Origin: Larus michahellis
Taxonomy: Eukaryota; Chordata; Aves; Charadriiformes; Laridae
Direction of reading: 5' to 3'
Length of the DNA stretch: 64,000 bases
Assembly: GCF_964199755.1 (NCBI RefSeq)
Contig: NC_133900.1
Location: 22,793,701-22,857,700, forward strand
The notes beneath the pieces were generated by a model. It was not told where the DNA came from and did no database searches. It saw nothing but the letters and a program-made list of their open reading frames with translations. This document shows, piece after piece, positions 9,122 through 20,669 of this stretch. The position numbers were made by a program, and so were the translations under genes. The stretch's first letter is position 1; each line of letters begins with the position of its first letter.

Positions 9122-9360
9122 TGGCGGCCCCGGCGCGGAGTCCAGCCCGGGCAGTGTCGGCAGCCGCGCACCTCCCGCCGCCCGCCCCGCTCCGCGCCGT
9201 CCCGCCGCCGTCCCGTCCCGTCCCGTCGCGTTCCGTTCCGGAGTGACTCCGGCCGCGCTCCGCCGCCTTTCAGCGCGCAGCCCCCGCCCGCCGCCCGGCC
9301 GCGCCCCCGTGATGTCAATGTGTCACTCCGCGGCCACCCACAAATCCCGGACTGGACTTC
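9086..9360 (-). promoter_or_regulatory. SPRY1: Presumed SPRY1 core promoter and proximal elements
   Basis: GC-rich, TATA-less sequence just upstream of the exon-1 donor. It has C-rich/G-rich boxes usable by Sp1, EGR or WT1 (about 9275-9307), a CCCGT pentamer array (9208-9240), and TGATGTCA at 9310-9317, one base from the CRE consensus TGACGTCA. WT1 regulation of Spry1 is reported in mammals; use of these particular sites is inference. The start site needs transcript 5'-end data. Confidence 0.45.
9208..9240. repeat. CCCGT pentamer array in the SPRY1 promoter
   Basis: TCCCG units repeated about four times, drifting into TTCCG units; each unit carries a CpG. Confidence 0.75.
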
Positions 9361-10016
9361 CCAGCCCCGCCGTCACCGAGCCCGGGGACCGCCGCTGCCG
9401 GCCGGCAGGGAGCGCGGAGGAGCGGGATGCCGGCGGTGGGGGGGCTGCGGGGCTCAGAGGGGGTCCCCGCACACCCACAGGGCTTTCCCGGTGACAGCGG
9501 GCCCCACCTGCGGGGGCGGCTGAGCGGGAGCCGCGGGATGAAGGCAGGGATGGAGAGACGGCGTGCGTTTGTAGGTGCCTTCGGCTGCGCAGCGCTGCTC
9601 TGGTCACGCCGCAGGGGGATCCTCCTCTGTGTCTTGGCATCGGCATCTCAGCAGGGTCGAGCAAGAGGGAAGAGCTGTGCGTTTATATCCATGCAATGTT
9701 TCTGCTGCTTCCAGCCCGTTAAAGAGGCAGCCGAGGGCTTCAGAGCGTACTCAAGCCTTGTCATCCTTCCGTTAGGTGGGAAACGGCTCTTCCCGCCGTG
9801 TCACAGCTGGTCCCAGAGCGCCCAGCGATCGTACAGCGTACCCGGGCATCCTTCTCTACCGCCCTTCCAGCCTGGACGCTGCAAGGTCCCATCCGGAATT
9901 CATCACTGCATTCCGCCAGGGTGCTGAAGAGATCCCAGCCATGCCTTCAAAGCCATTGGTTTTATGGCCAAATACTATCTTTGGCTTGTTTTCTTTCTCT
10001 TCTCTTTTCTTTATTT

Positions 10017-10044
10017 TTCTTTTTTTTTTTTTTTTTTTTTTTTT
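10017..10044. repeat. Poly-T run
   Basis: About 24 T after a pyrimidine-only stretch starting near 9989. Confidence 0.85.
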
Positions 10045-12593
10045 AAAGTGACTAAAGGGCAACTGGAAGAATGTGGAAAAATGATGTAAAAAGAAATCAA
10101 AATTCCAAGAATTATTTCATAACGACATGCAATGTATTGGAACAGTTGAGACTTCCAGTGCTTGGCTAAAGATCGACAAAGCCCCAAGTTTATCTGACAC
10201 ATTCTAACTGGCTTTTTACAATTTCTTCCATAAAAAAAACTAAATCATATTCTCCCACTTTTTCCCCAAAGAAAAAACAACTACATATTAAGAAGACATG
10301 GAGCTGCTTAGCAAGAACATTCATCCAAAAGCAAATAATCCCTATAAACAAGAACACAGCAGCACGAAGGTATTCTTCCGTGACATAGTCTGTCCACCCA
10401 GACCACACTCGTGGATGTTGTGCAATTAGTTTTGCATTAAACTTCACTAGGCTTGGAAAAAAAATACCCAAACTACTTTTTTTTTTTTTTTAATTATTTC
10501 CATCATTATACAAAAACTTTACTTCAACCACATATTGCTCTATGAAATAAAAAAATTATGTATTAAAGGTTATATGCTTAATATTACCAATACTTCTAAG
10601 TTTGTCATTAACAGACTGCTGATATAGACAAACTATAAATACTCTCTTCCCATTGCAGAGGTTCAGGTGACGAACAGCAGCGTAAAAATCTTTGACATAA
10701 AAATGTCCCAATTCATCGTCAGTATTGGTAGGGGAATTGGAAAATGCGATTGCTCACCAGAAGCATTCTCGGACACACTACGAGCACAAAGTACAAAACC
10801 ATTTTCGGCAAAATTGATCTGAAAACTTCGTAAGCCATCGCAGTTCAAATTAACAACAATTCCTGCCGAAGGATAGAAGTGACCAAGAAAACTACCAAAA
10901 ATTGCTCCTGCAGAGTAGCGCTTAACGGTGCAAATCTATCTTCGCCTGCTATATTCTAGATGTCTGTCACAAAACAACTCTGTTTTGAATGACGACAAAC
11001 CAAAAGAGGCAGCATTTATGCAGGTGTGCTCCGTACAGCGGCTCTGGCCGGCACAGGGATGGCGGGAGCATCAGGGGCAGCAGCCGGCGAGCTGCAGGCT
11101 GAGGGTGGGTGACCCAGCCTTTCGGCTTAGCAGGGCTCTGAGAACACTCGCATTTAGCAACCGGCTACTCACAGAACTCCACGTTTATTTTTTCCTGCTG
11201 TAAAAACGTCGCTTAACACCTTTCCTTTCACATCTCCAAAGCAGGTACTACCTTAAAAAAAAAACCCAAACAAGTATGCCAAGCGTTAAGAGCTTGATTT
11301 TAGAAATACAATGCTGGGCTTAAATGGGTCAGTAAAATAACCAAGAATACTGGCAGGGGCTTACTATCACTTGGCACCCGAATTAACACCGCGCTGAAAG
11401 AAGGGAAAACCCGACAGCTATGTCAGAAGGCTCTCCCCAGGCTCAAGCAAACATGCCCGCATATCATGCAAGTCATCTCCTCAGGTTTTTCTTGGAAACG
11501 ATGGCAGTGAGCAGTTTTGATAGAAGCAGGAGAGCTAAAGTTCTGGAGAATAAACTGGCAGCTTGGCAGAGGACTGACACACCTCATGACTGCACCCTGG
11601 CACGGCCTTAATTTGAGGATTGACACACCAACAGGGATCCAATGCAACCAAGTTATTTCCCAGCTCCAAACCGTCGTCTCAAGGTGCCACAGACAAGTCA
11701 GGAGAGACCAGCCCTCTCTGCCCAAAGTTAATCCTTCCGAAAAACCTCCCAGAATCAGGCTCGAGAGGCTGAATGATGCTGGTAGTGTTGCTTCAATCCC
11801 CGTTTCCACTTTCACTTTGAGGATCACATTCTGGAGATAATCTCCCCCTTCTGCAGTCATTATGCTCCCTCTCCCTCATGCAAGCTTCGGCGTGCCAAAA
11901 GGCACGTTGTGCGGAGTAACAGCAGAGTCCACTGTGCGGTTTTGTTTGTTTTTCTTCCTCATCCACACCCAGAAGCAACTTTCATCTCTAGGCCACTTGA
12001 TTGACCTTTATAGGTAGCGAACGACACCTTTGTAAAGACGAATTGGATAAACTGTGATCCTCCCACTATCAGGAATGAGTAACACCGCTTCAGCACTGCA
12101 TCCCACCTGGGAATACCACTGCATTTCCCCCTGAGCGGCATCTCCCAGCCCCTGCTAAGGCACAGATCCCAGTCGAGAAGGAGGACACGCACTCAGTCCC
12201 AGACACGACATGGGCACTTCACTCCTCCTCCTCAGCAGTGCGAGGTGGCTCAGTCCACGAAAAGCAAGAACTATCCCATCTATCAGCATGGGATCGTTTC
12301 AGTATCATTTCGGAGAGAAGAGGTGACAAACAGCCTGTTCTTGAAGCATTCGATATTCACTGTTCCCGTCACTCATCTGCTATGGTGATAACTATCTTGA
12401 GCCAATATGGCTTTGAGGAAAACTCAGCAGAGAAAGTGTTTACCTTTACACAAACTATTTGTCAGTTAATAACCAACCTTCACAGCTGTAACAACATTTC
12501 TAAAGTTATAGAGGAATTCTAAAGCAATTTAAAAACCCCCACACATCAGCATTTATAATAAAATTAGAAACAAAATTGTTGCGCCAGTCTTAC

Positions 12594-12644
12594 CTGGAGA
12601 ACGTGTAAGTCGTGTATGTTCCCACCAGCCGCGCAGCCATCATC
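12594..12644 (-). other. Candidate alternative 5' exon upstream of SPRY1
   Basis: The minus strand shows CTCCAG/GTAAGACTGG, a strong donor (exon end 12594), preceded by GCCTCTGCAG, a passable acceptor (exon start 12644), giving a 51-base exon. The surroundings are locally GC-rich. It could be an upstream SPRY1 exon or part of a non-coding RNA, or a chance pair. No homology recognised. Confidence 0.2.
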
Positions 12645-12925
12645 CTGCAGAGGCGGATGTTGGGAGAAACAGCTGGGACCTGCAGCCCCCCAAGGCTTTG
12701 TGCCTCGGCAGCTTTGCCGTCATGCTCGGTGGAACTTTGCGGGTTGGTGGTGTTTGGAGGCTCAGGACCCAAAGCGCGCTCAGAGAGCCTCGGAGCCTCT
12801 CAGTGCAAGGCAACGATATGTGCTTGTTGGGATAAGACAAGTAGAACTGAATATTTAACACTTACACTAGTAGGCCTATATATATTAAAAAAAAACCAAC
12901 AAACTTTGACAATAAAAGTTGTTGA

Positions 12926-13299
12926 ACTTGGAGAAGAGAAGGCTCCGGGGAGACCTTATAGCTCCTTCCAGTACCTAAAGGGGCTACAGGAAAGCTGGGG
13001 AGGGACTCTCTATCAGGGAGTGGAGCGATAGGACGAGGGGTAACAGTTTTAAACTGAAAGAGGGGAGATTTAGATTAGATATTTGGAAGAAATTTTTCAC
13101 TCTGAGGGTGGTGAGACGCTGGAACAGGTTGCCCAGAGAAGTTGTGGATGCCCCTTCCCTGAAGGTGTTCAAGGCCAGGCTGGATGGGGCTTTGAGCAGC
13201 CTGGTCTAGTGGGAGGTGTCCCTGCCCATGGCAGGGGGGTTGGAACTAGATGGTCTTTAAGGTCCCTTCCAACCCAAACCATTCTATGGTTCTATGAAT
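12926..13299 (+). mobile_element. CR1 non-LTR retrotransposon, 5'-truncated 3' tail
   Basis: The start CTTGGAGAAGAGAAGGCTCC, the segment encoding a WNRLPREVV-like peptide with in-frame stops, the GGTCCCTTCCAACCCAAACC block and the terminal ATTCTATGGTTCTATGAAT are diagnostic of an avian CR1 copy. About 370 bases survive: the end of the reverse-transcriptase ORF and the 3' UTR. Severe 5' truncation is the norm for CR1. The copy is dead. It lies about 3.8 kb upstream of the SPRY1 exon-1 donor, antisense to the gene. Confidence 0.95.
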
Positions 13300-16284
13300 A
13301 GCTATTAAACATTGCTGTAATAATAAGCATTGCGAACAGTTTCTCATCAGCTCATTGAAAATCCTGGTGGTCCTGGCTTCAGCTGGTTGGTGCCTGCGAT
13401 GAAATAAAGCTACTCCGAAGAGCTGCAGTAAACCCCAGCAGTGCTGTGGGGAAGGCATACCCCAAAAGGGACAGTGAATCATTTCAGGGTAGGGAAGAGA
13501 AAGTGAAGGATGATGTGAGGCAGCGTTTCCGATCACGCTTTCTGCTAGACAGGTTGACCTTTATCTGAGATCAAAGGCACCTGCAGCTGGGGATTTCTTC
13601 AGCTTCTGTGCAAGGACTATTCTTAAAGCTCTCCGGAGACACGCGGCCACGTAGAGCTGCTCCTTGCCGTCACTGCGCAGGCTGGGGATTGGCACACAGG
13701 AAACCCTTGGCTGCAAATACAATCTTGAGTTTTCTCTTCAGAAGATAACATCAGGGTTTTTTAGAGGCAGAAGCACTAGTAAGAGGCAGCAGGCAGGCAA
13801 ACCTCGGAGAACAAAGGGATGAACCTCAAGGTGAACCCACTTCATGCGCAGTTGAATGTCAAATCAAAAGGTGCAGGGGAAATGCTGCAGAGGTAGGGGT
13901 TTGGCCCGTGGCCAAATTGGGCACAAATGAAAAAGAAAACGCAAAGGTCTGTACAACAAGTTGAGAGTTTGAGGACATGCTTCCCCCCTTCCCTGTCTCT
14001 TGCACCGTACCAGAGAAATCGGTGTTTCCCTTGGGTTGTCCTCCCAAGCTTGGTGAGCAGCTGGAGATACGGGGTTCGGTGGTCGGGTCAGGGATACACG
14101 TCAGCTATTTCTGCCTCACTGAAAGCTCAATTTGGTAAACAGGGATTAGCGAGAAACACCGGGAGGGGGCTGCAACTTGGGTAGAATCTATATGACGACT
14201 TAGCCTCCCAAATGGTAGTTTTTAATGCTATCTTGCTTTTGCTGTGAAGAATAGCCAAGGAACTTTCGCTGTCAAAAATGTAACTGAAGGCAAATAGCAT
14301 TGCAGAAAAGCTGTAGGAAAGACAGCACATGTGTAAAAGCACCGAACAAGAGGCAAAACGTCACTCTCCTAAGGGCAGGACACAGCACGTCTCCTCATTC
14401 CTCACTACTCACTTGCCATAGAGGCAACCGGTACATTGGCATCTCCCCTTCAGATACCCACAGTTATTTGTTTTCCGATCAAGTTTATTTCTTGCTCAGA
14501 GGACCGCCTCTGTGGACTTCATGTTTAGCTGCTGGACTAATCGTCTGCGCCGATACAAGACGCTCTACTAAGGCACTGATGATGTCTCCATTACTTTGTA
14601 TTAATTTCTAACTCTTTTTAGCCAGTTAGCTAATATTACTTCATCTGCCTGTATAAAAAAAACTTTGGGAAAAAAGGAAAATTGTCATTATCTCTTAATA
14701 CAGATACTACTTTATTCACATCTACTGTAAATGACATCTGGAACTCATTGCTTTCTGTCTTAGCACTAAGCAAACCACCTTTTACTATCCACAGAGGCAT
14801 GATTCCTTGCAAAGAAATGAGAACAATTGTCGCATTGCAATTTTCACTGATAGGAGAGTATTCCTCTGTTGAACTACATTATCACAAATATATATATATA
14901 TATCTCTCGTAGTTTTAACATCAGTAAGGAGAAGGAAACAAGGGTCTATGAATCTAAGATGAGGGCTAAGTGTTAAAAGCTCTTCTTCCTTGTAATTTTG
15001 GACTGTGCGTATTTCAAAATGTCTCAGTCCTGACCCCGCTACGTTTGTTTGCTTGGGTATGTCTGAGACTGCAAAAAGACTCATCACTGCAAAGCCATGT
15101 TATAAAAGTAGTAGTCAATTAAGAGAGTAATTGTGCGTCTCCTTCGACCTACCTCTTATTTGAAGGCCTGCTATCTGACTGAAGGCTCAACTTTTTCTAT
15201 TAAGATGTTACCAGGTGAAAATTTCATCCTCACGTGAGATCCAAGTGGCTGAGCAAAGCCCAGCTCCCCCGATGGAAGCGTCCCCTTGAGCCTTTGAACC
15301 CGGTGCTGTGGCGGTGGGTGCAAAACAAGAAGACACTCAGCAGAGCAGTTCTCACGTCTCTCCTCCCAGACAGCTCATCCCAACGTGAATTGTGTTTTTG
15401 AAAGGTGTCGGATTCCTGGACCGTGGCATCAAATCCCAGTCTCCCCAGTTGTATTCTGCTCCATTTTTAGCACACAGTTGAAATAAGAAAACCGCAACAT
15501 TACTGCAAAGACTATAAGACTATACTGATTCAGTGGGTAGAGGACACCTGGGTAATTCAATTTCTGCAACAATATGAGTTTAAGTGGGTTCACTTTTTTT
15601 TTTTTGTTTTTGGCCAGTAAGCCTGGTTTTCCATTTCTCTTGCTTTCTTCTACAGCCGTGTTAGGTAACAAACGGGTAGAGCTACAAAGATTTTCCTGGT
15701 GGGATGAAGGACTGTAGACCTAGCTGCGTAAGTATGTGCTGAGAGCTGAGTGAAAGGAGGTGGCTGCTTTAATTACAGCTGATAAAAAAACACTAGCCAG
15801 AGGAAATCCACCATGACGGAATAATAGCGTCGAGCTTCAAAAACAACTGAGGAACAAACCTTTCCCATTTCCGTTCAAGAAGTGGCCGCTCCCCAGGTGA
15901 GGGCTGCATTATCAGAGAAGGAGGTAAAGCTCTCTGCTAATTTAAATATGTGGCTCTGTGCTTGTTTTTATTATCTCACCACTAGTGGCGAGCCGGGTAT
16001 TAGTACATCTCTAGGAACGGCTACTCTTTATCAGGTCGTGCAATCCGTCACTGTCAGCCGAAGGAGGTCTCAGGAGCAGCGTTTCTAATTTGATTTGAAA
16101 ATATACATGGAAACTCGAGACCGCTTTTAGCAAGAATGATCAGGTTGGCCCAATGAACACAATCTCTTTTGTCGCTCTCAAAAACAGTGTGTCAACAGCG
16201 ACGTTTAGGTTCCCTCCACACTGTAACAGCTTCTGTAGAGAAGCAGTAACTTAACGTCCATGTCACGTTCTTGGTCCTGCTTTG

Positions 16285-16308
16285 CCAATTGAAAGGCATT
16301 TCAATTGG
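16285..16308. repeat. Perfect 10-bp inverted repeat, 4-base loop
   Basis: CCAATTGAAA-GGCA-TTTCAATTGG. Short hairpin or paired-site element in the intergenic spacer; no gene association seen. Confidence 0.6.
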
Positions 16309-17851
16309 ATTTTAACAGACAACCTTCGATTCCCTGGAATGCAAGCAGGGAGGAAGTTTTCCCGTGGATCCCTTGAAAAGAAGCTTGCACCAAGCGATGA
16401 TTTTTTTTTTTTTCACTTTTTCCCCTGAACCTTAATCCAGGTGTATGATACCAAACGATGCTTATGAAAGCACGTATCTAGAGATCTCGAATAGCTAGGG
16501 CGTCATCATTGCTTTTGGATGAGAAACTGGCTACAGGGAAATGAAGATGCCACTGAATATCTCTGTAGCAGAGCCACACGTATTTCTGGCTGCAGTATCA
16601 TCCACGTCGATAAATAAGTATTTACAGATCTTGACTTCCCATAGGAAAAAACAGCCCAACCAGCCCCACGCTTTTCTTTTACTCTTCTATGGTTGAAAAG
16701 ATGCGGAAAAGATCTCTCACCACAACTCTACAAGAGTACAGCAACGTCACTGGTAGTTTGCTGCATCCCTATAAGAGAATGATAAAATATAATTTTGCTA
16801 TTAACCTGTTTTGGTTTTTTCTTTCCCATTTTATGAGTCTTTCTTCTCTGAAAGACTCTGTTTTGCATTTGGCAATTCAAGAATTAAGTGCCAAGATATC
16901 CCTTGCATGTTTGATGGGGTTTGTTGTACTCTATGAGAGCTTGCTAGTCGCATCTTGAAATGTTGCTCTGTCAAGGAAGATTCGGTGTCAAGGGCCAGAT
17001 TCTGTTCCTAGAGAAATCAAAGTTAATCTTGGATTCCTTTGGGATTGATGAAGTCAGGAGAGTTCTGTATTTTGGAGATAGTTTGTGTGTTTTGCTCTTT
17101 GTTCTAATTATGTATCTAATATATCCATTATTTTTTATATATATATGTATAAAAAAAAAAATATTATGCCTCAAGAGCCTTTGGGTTGAAAAGGTCAGAT
17201 TTCTCTCACCAAAAATGATTGGGAAAACCCTTGACAATAAAGAACATAAAGCACATACCGTCGTGTTACTGATGAAAAACCCTCTTGTTTCCATCGGCGT
17301 GGGAGAGGGGCCGTAGAGGAGGCAGGGACCATGCTGCTCTACTTCAACACAAGCCTCCAGGGAAGCACGCACTGCCTCTCCCGCTGGCTGGCACCCAGGA
17401 GAACGTGTACGGACACACACTTAACACGTGTATGTTATGACACCAAAAATCATGTGTTTGTGTGTATGTGTGTAGGGGGGGGTGGTCCCTCTTTTCAATT
17501 CCCTCAATAACTCTCTATTTTGGAAACCGCTACCGTGATTCTTGTTTCTTTCTGCGATTCACGAAACACACTGTTCTTGAGAAGCCAAAGAATTTCAATG
17601 TATAAAGGCCACATCTGCTACTGAAACATACTCTGTTTAAAGTATCTCAAAGCCTAATTGGGATCTTGCATCTATTGCTTCCCAAGTTCAGTGGTTCTGA
17701 AAATTATGCAGAAAATGGATTCTCCCCCTTAAGTACCACACTGAGCTTCCAAAACACTGCAGCAATGCTACTGCAGGATGACATCTCTTGCACCATTGCT
17801 GAAATACTGAAGTATTCACAAGGGAGGTACCGTACTGTTGCTTACAGCTGC

Positions 17852-17883
17852 TTGCGTAGATTTACAGCGGTGTAATCTGGCCT
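17852..17883 (+). repeat. Possible fragment of the same ancient palindromic repeat class
   Basis: TAGATTTACAGCGGTGTAAT followed by CTGGCC resembles one arm of the amniote palindromic repeat (GATTTACACTGGTGTAA...TCTGGCC). Only one arm is recognisable. Weak call. Confidence 0.25.
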
Positions 17884-20000
17884 AAAACAAGCATCTGAAT
17901 AAAGATAAAAATGCCAAGTGCGCCCAGCTGAAAAATACAAAAGGCATTGCCTTTTCCATCATTCTTACTGTGTATGTGTTTCCACCGCTTTTGATGTTAG
18001 CTTAGAAGCATGGACACCACTGCCTGACTGAATTCAGTGTTTGTAGTAATTTCCCATGCTGTTTACTAAATAAAGAAAAAAAACCAACGAGTTCCTTAGT
18101 GGGTTCTAGTCATTTATGCATGGAAGGCTAGACACAGGCCTCAGAGTATTCAAAAAGGTCATCTTCAGTTTCAGCAGATACTGAGGTCGACTGCTCAGCT
18201 GTTATTTATGTCCATACCTCTTAGGGTAAGTGAAATCGCTGTCATCACCAGACTGGATTTCAGCTCCGGAGAGGGTAATTATCAAAACTTAAACACCACT
18301 CTGTTCTCATAGCAAACTAACATTGCTTTTCTAATTCTTCTCCAAATGCCCCATCTCCAGAAAATTTAAACAGAAACCTATGATATTCTTATGCAGGTAG
18401 GATACAGTTTTCAGTATATCGCTCCCATATTCTGAGTTTTTGTTGAAGGTATTGTACAGGTTGCACATCAGGGTTCTCAGAAGTCGTGCTACTCATATTT
18501 CATAACACAAACAGTGTGAAACATGGGAAACAACATTTTTGGAGCTGGACTGGTGTCAAGAATTACTTTTCAAAACCATTTGCTGTTCTTTTTTAAACTT
18601 GCCACATGAAAAAAAAAAAGTTGAGTCAATTACAAACACTCCTGTAGACTCATTAGCTCCTGTAGACTTAATTTTCCAGGGTGCCAATTGCTTTAAAGCA
18701 AAAGAGCTCAGCACTTCTCAGGAAGACACAGAAAGAATCGGTTGCTCAGGGAGTTCTTTCCAAGGCAGGAAAGGAGAATTCCTGTCCTCTGACCTCCCTG
18801 GGCAGACCTTGAAAACCTTCTCTTTTATTCTTAGCAGTGTTATCGAAACATACCGCCCTAGCACTAAATGCTACCTAGGTGTCAAGTCAATTCCATGGCA
18901 ATTATCAATTTCAATCAGAATAAGTTACTGATATCACCTTATACATACTGGTCATGGCAGTAATGAATATAAAAGATAACTCTACTGAAAGGTAGATGCA
19001 AAAAGTTGAAGCTTTAAAAAAAAACCCAAACAACTCAAAAACATATCCCTTATGAAAGAGTTTCTTACTGAAACATATTTTATATTTAAAAAAATATTAA
19101 AACATGAGTCTGCCACTGAAACAGCTGAGAGACCTGAATTTTCAGCTCTCATACCCACATTAACTGCAAACTAGTAGAAATTGCAGATTTTTTTCTGAGT
19201 GAAAGGAACGAGTTACTCTTTATCATGGAGATTTTCCATCACGCCAGGAGATATCACCCCTCTCCTCTGCCCCAAAGAAAAGAGAGAGAAAGGAAGAACC
19301 ATGTCAGGAAAACCAAACAGGTTACTTGTTATGGGGAGAGCAAACCCAGAAGGCACGTAGAAGATGGCACATCTGTGAGCAAGAACCAAAAGAGAAAGAT
19401 GAGGTAGACACGTCACTGAAGAGACACTGAGAAGGCCACAGACAGCCACGAACCACAGAAATGTGGAGGTGGATGTTAAGTGACTGTGAGTTTATTTGTT
19501 AAAAACAACTTACTACCTAGTTCCAGTGAGCTGATAACAGTCTCTGACTAGGATGTCCTACCAGCTCTTACTACGTTGGAAATAATCTTTGGTACCAATC
19601 AGGTTAAAAACTGGTATTTATAAATGTCGGAAAAATTGTCAAGCACACAAAAAAGTATGGAAAAAAATTAGTTCGCTTATGGGGAAAAAACAACAACTTG
19701 TTATTCTGAGCATTGAATATGATACTGCTATCCTATCAAAGGAGCAACACTCAAAACAGAGTATGGAACCCCAAAAATGAACACCACAAAGCCAGAAAGA
19801 TGGAAAGTAAATGCGAGAGAGGTAGTAAATGTGAAACACTGTTTATTTCAACTTTGCTCCTTGCTAACCTAGCTGAACTGTTGATATTAGAGGAAGTTTA
19901 GACAGAAGACAGTTGGTCCATTAGCTCTATTATAAACTTAGCCTTTGAACTAAAAGGAAAAACCCCTGAAAAATATTTTCTCAGTGCATGTCATGAAACA

Positions 20001-20018
20001 TCACTTGACGTCAAGTGA
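20001..20018. promoter_or_regulatory. Perfect 18-bp palindrome containing a consensus CRE
   Basis: TCACTTGACGTCAAGTGA equals its own reverse complement. The core TGACGTCA (20006-20013) is the full CREB/ATF site, flanked symmetrically by CACTTGA/TCAAGTG, which resemble NKX2-class half-sites. It lies about 11 kb upstream of the SPRY1 promoter. Binding is inference. Confidence 0.5.
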
Positions 20019-20332
20019 AATCACAATGCTATGAAGAAGGGGCAGACAAACTGCAGTAAATATTTAAAAAAAAAACATCAAGAAAATTGTATTTTAAAGG
20101 CAGGTTGAGGAATAGGCTCCAGAGCAAAGCCTTCAAACTGCGGAACCCAGCCAGCACTGCAACTTTTCTTCCTCACCCTTGCCAAGGTTGCACACGCAGT
20201 GCTCCAGCAAGACAGACCCATTTCCTACTGCTCTTTCAAGCTCTGGGAAAAAAAAGATACTGGAGTTCCCAGTGCTGTGGACTTCACTAATGTTAAAGGC
20301 ATTTTTAATCTTGGTAATAAAATAAATCTTTG

Positions 20333-20669
20333 CTCTCTACAGCTACCTGAAAGGAGGTTGTAGAGAGGTGGGGGTCAGTCTCTTCTCCCAAGTGACAGGC
20401 GATAGGACAAGAGGAAATGGCCTCAAATTGCGCCAGGGTAGGTTTAGACTGGATATTAGGAAAAATTTTTACACTGAAGGGGTTATTAAGCATTGGAACA
20501 GGCTGCCCAGGGAAGTGGTTGAGTCACCATCCCTGGAGGTTTTTAAAAGATGGGTAGATGTGGTGCTTAGAGATATGGTTTAGTGATGTTTTTTGTCAGA
20601 GTTAGGTTGATGGCTGGACTAGATGATCTGAAAGGTCCCTTCCGACCTGGGCAATTCTATGATTCTATA
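20333..20669 (+). mobile_element. CR1 non-LTR retrotransposon, second 5'-truncated 3' tail
   Basis: Begins CTACAGCTACCTGAAAGGAG and ends with ATTCTATGATTCTATAAAA, the CR1 3' terminal octamer repeat. A 71-codon open stretch (20368-20583) translates to the C-terminal part of the CR1 polyprotein, including [20 protein letters not shown] and [10 protein letters not shown]. It is better preserved in frame than the copy at 12.9 kb and belongs to a different subfamily judging by sequence differences. It lacks the endonuclease and most of the reverse transcriptase, so it is inactive. Confidence 0.95.

Larger units (their letters stand above)
7040..9600. promoter_or_regulatory. SPRY1: CpG island at the 5' end of SPRY1
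   Basis: GC content and CpG density jump abruptly here compared with both flanks; dense CpG runs occur at 7500-7640, 7800-8420 and 8950-9460. Such an island marks a constitutively accessible, usually unmethylated vertebrate promoter. It lies immediately 5' of the only complete gene in the window. It is interrupted by an AT microsatellite, poly-C runs and A-rich stretches. Edges are by eye. Confidence 0.85.
9601..12925. other. Intergenic DNA upstream of SPRY1
   Basis: GC content falls off quickly after the CpG island. It holds a pyrimidine/poly-T stretch (9989-10044) and the candidate exon at 12594-12644. The 145-codon minus frame at 11423-11860 has no recognisable domain and is treated as chance. 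Confidence 0.6.
13300..20332. other. Intergenic spacer between the two CR1 tails
   Basis: No gene, RNA or retroelement recognised. Notable items are a TA microsatellite at about 14888-14902, the inverted repeat at 16285-16308, the AT-rich stretch at about 17130-17165, a possible ancient repeat arm at 17852-17883 and the CRE palindrome at 20001-20018. Confidence 0.6.

Noticed and set aside
7040-9500. Many long frames (up to 234 codons) on both strands in the CpG island
   Set aside because: GC-rich DNA is poor in stop codons; the translations are P/R/G/A-rich with no domain and overlap each other in every frame.
11423-11860. 145-codon minus-strand frame
   Set aside because: No recognisable family and an overlapping open frame on the other strand; consistent with chance in non-coding DNA.
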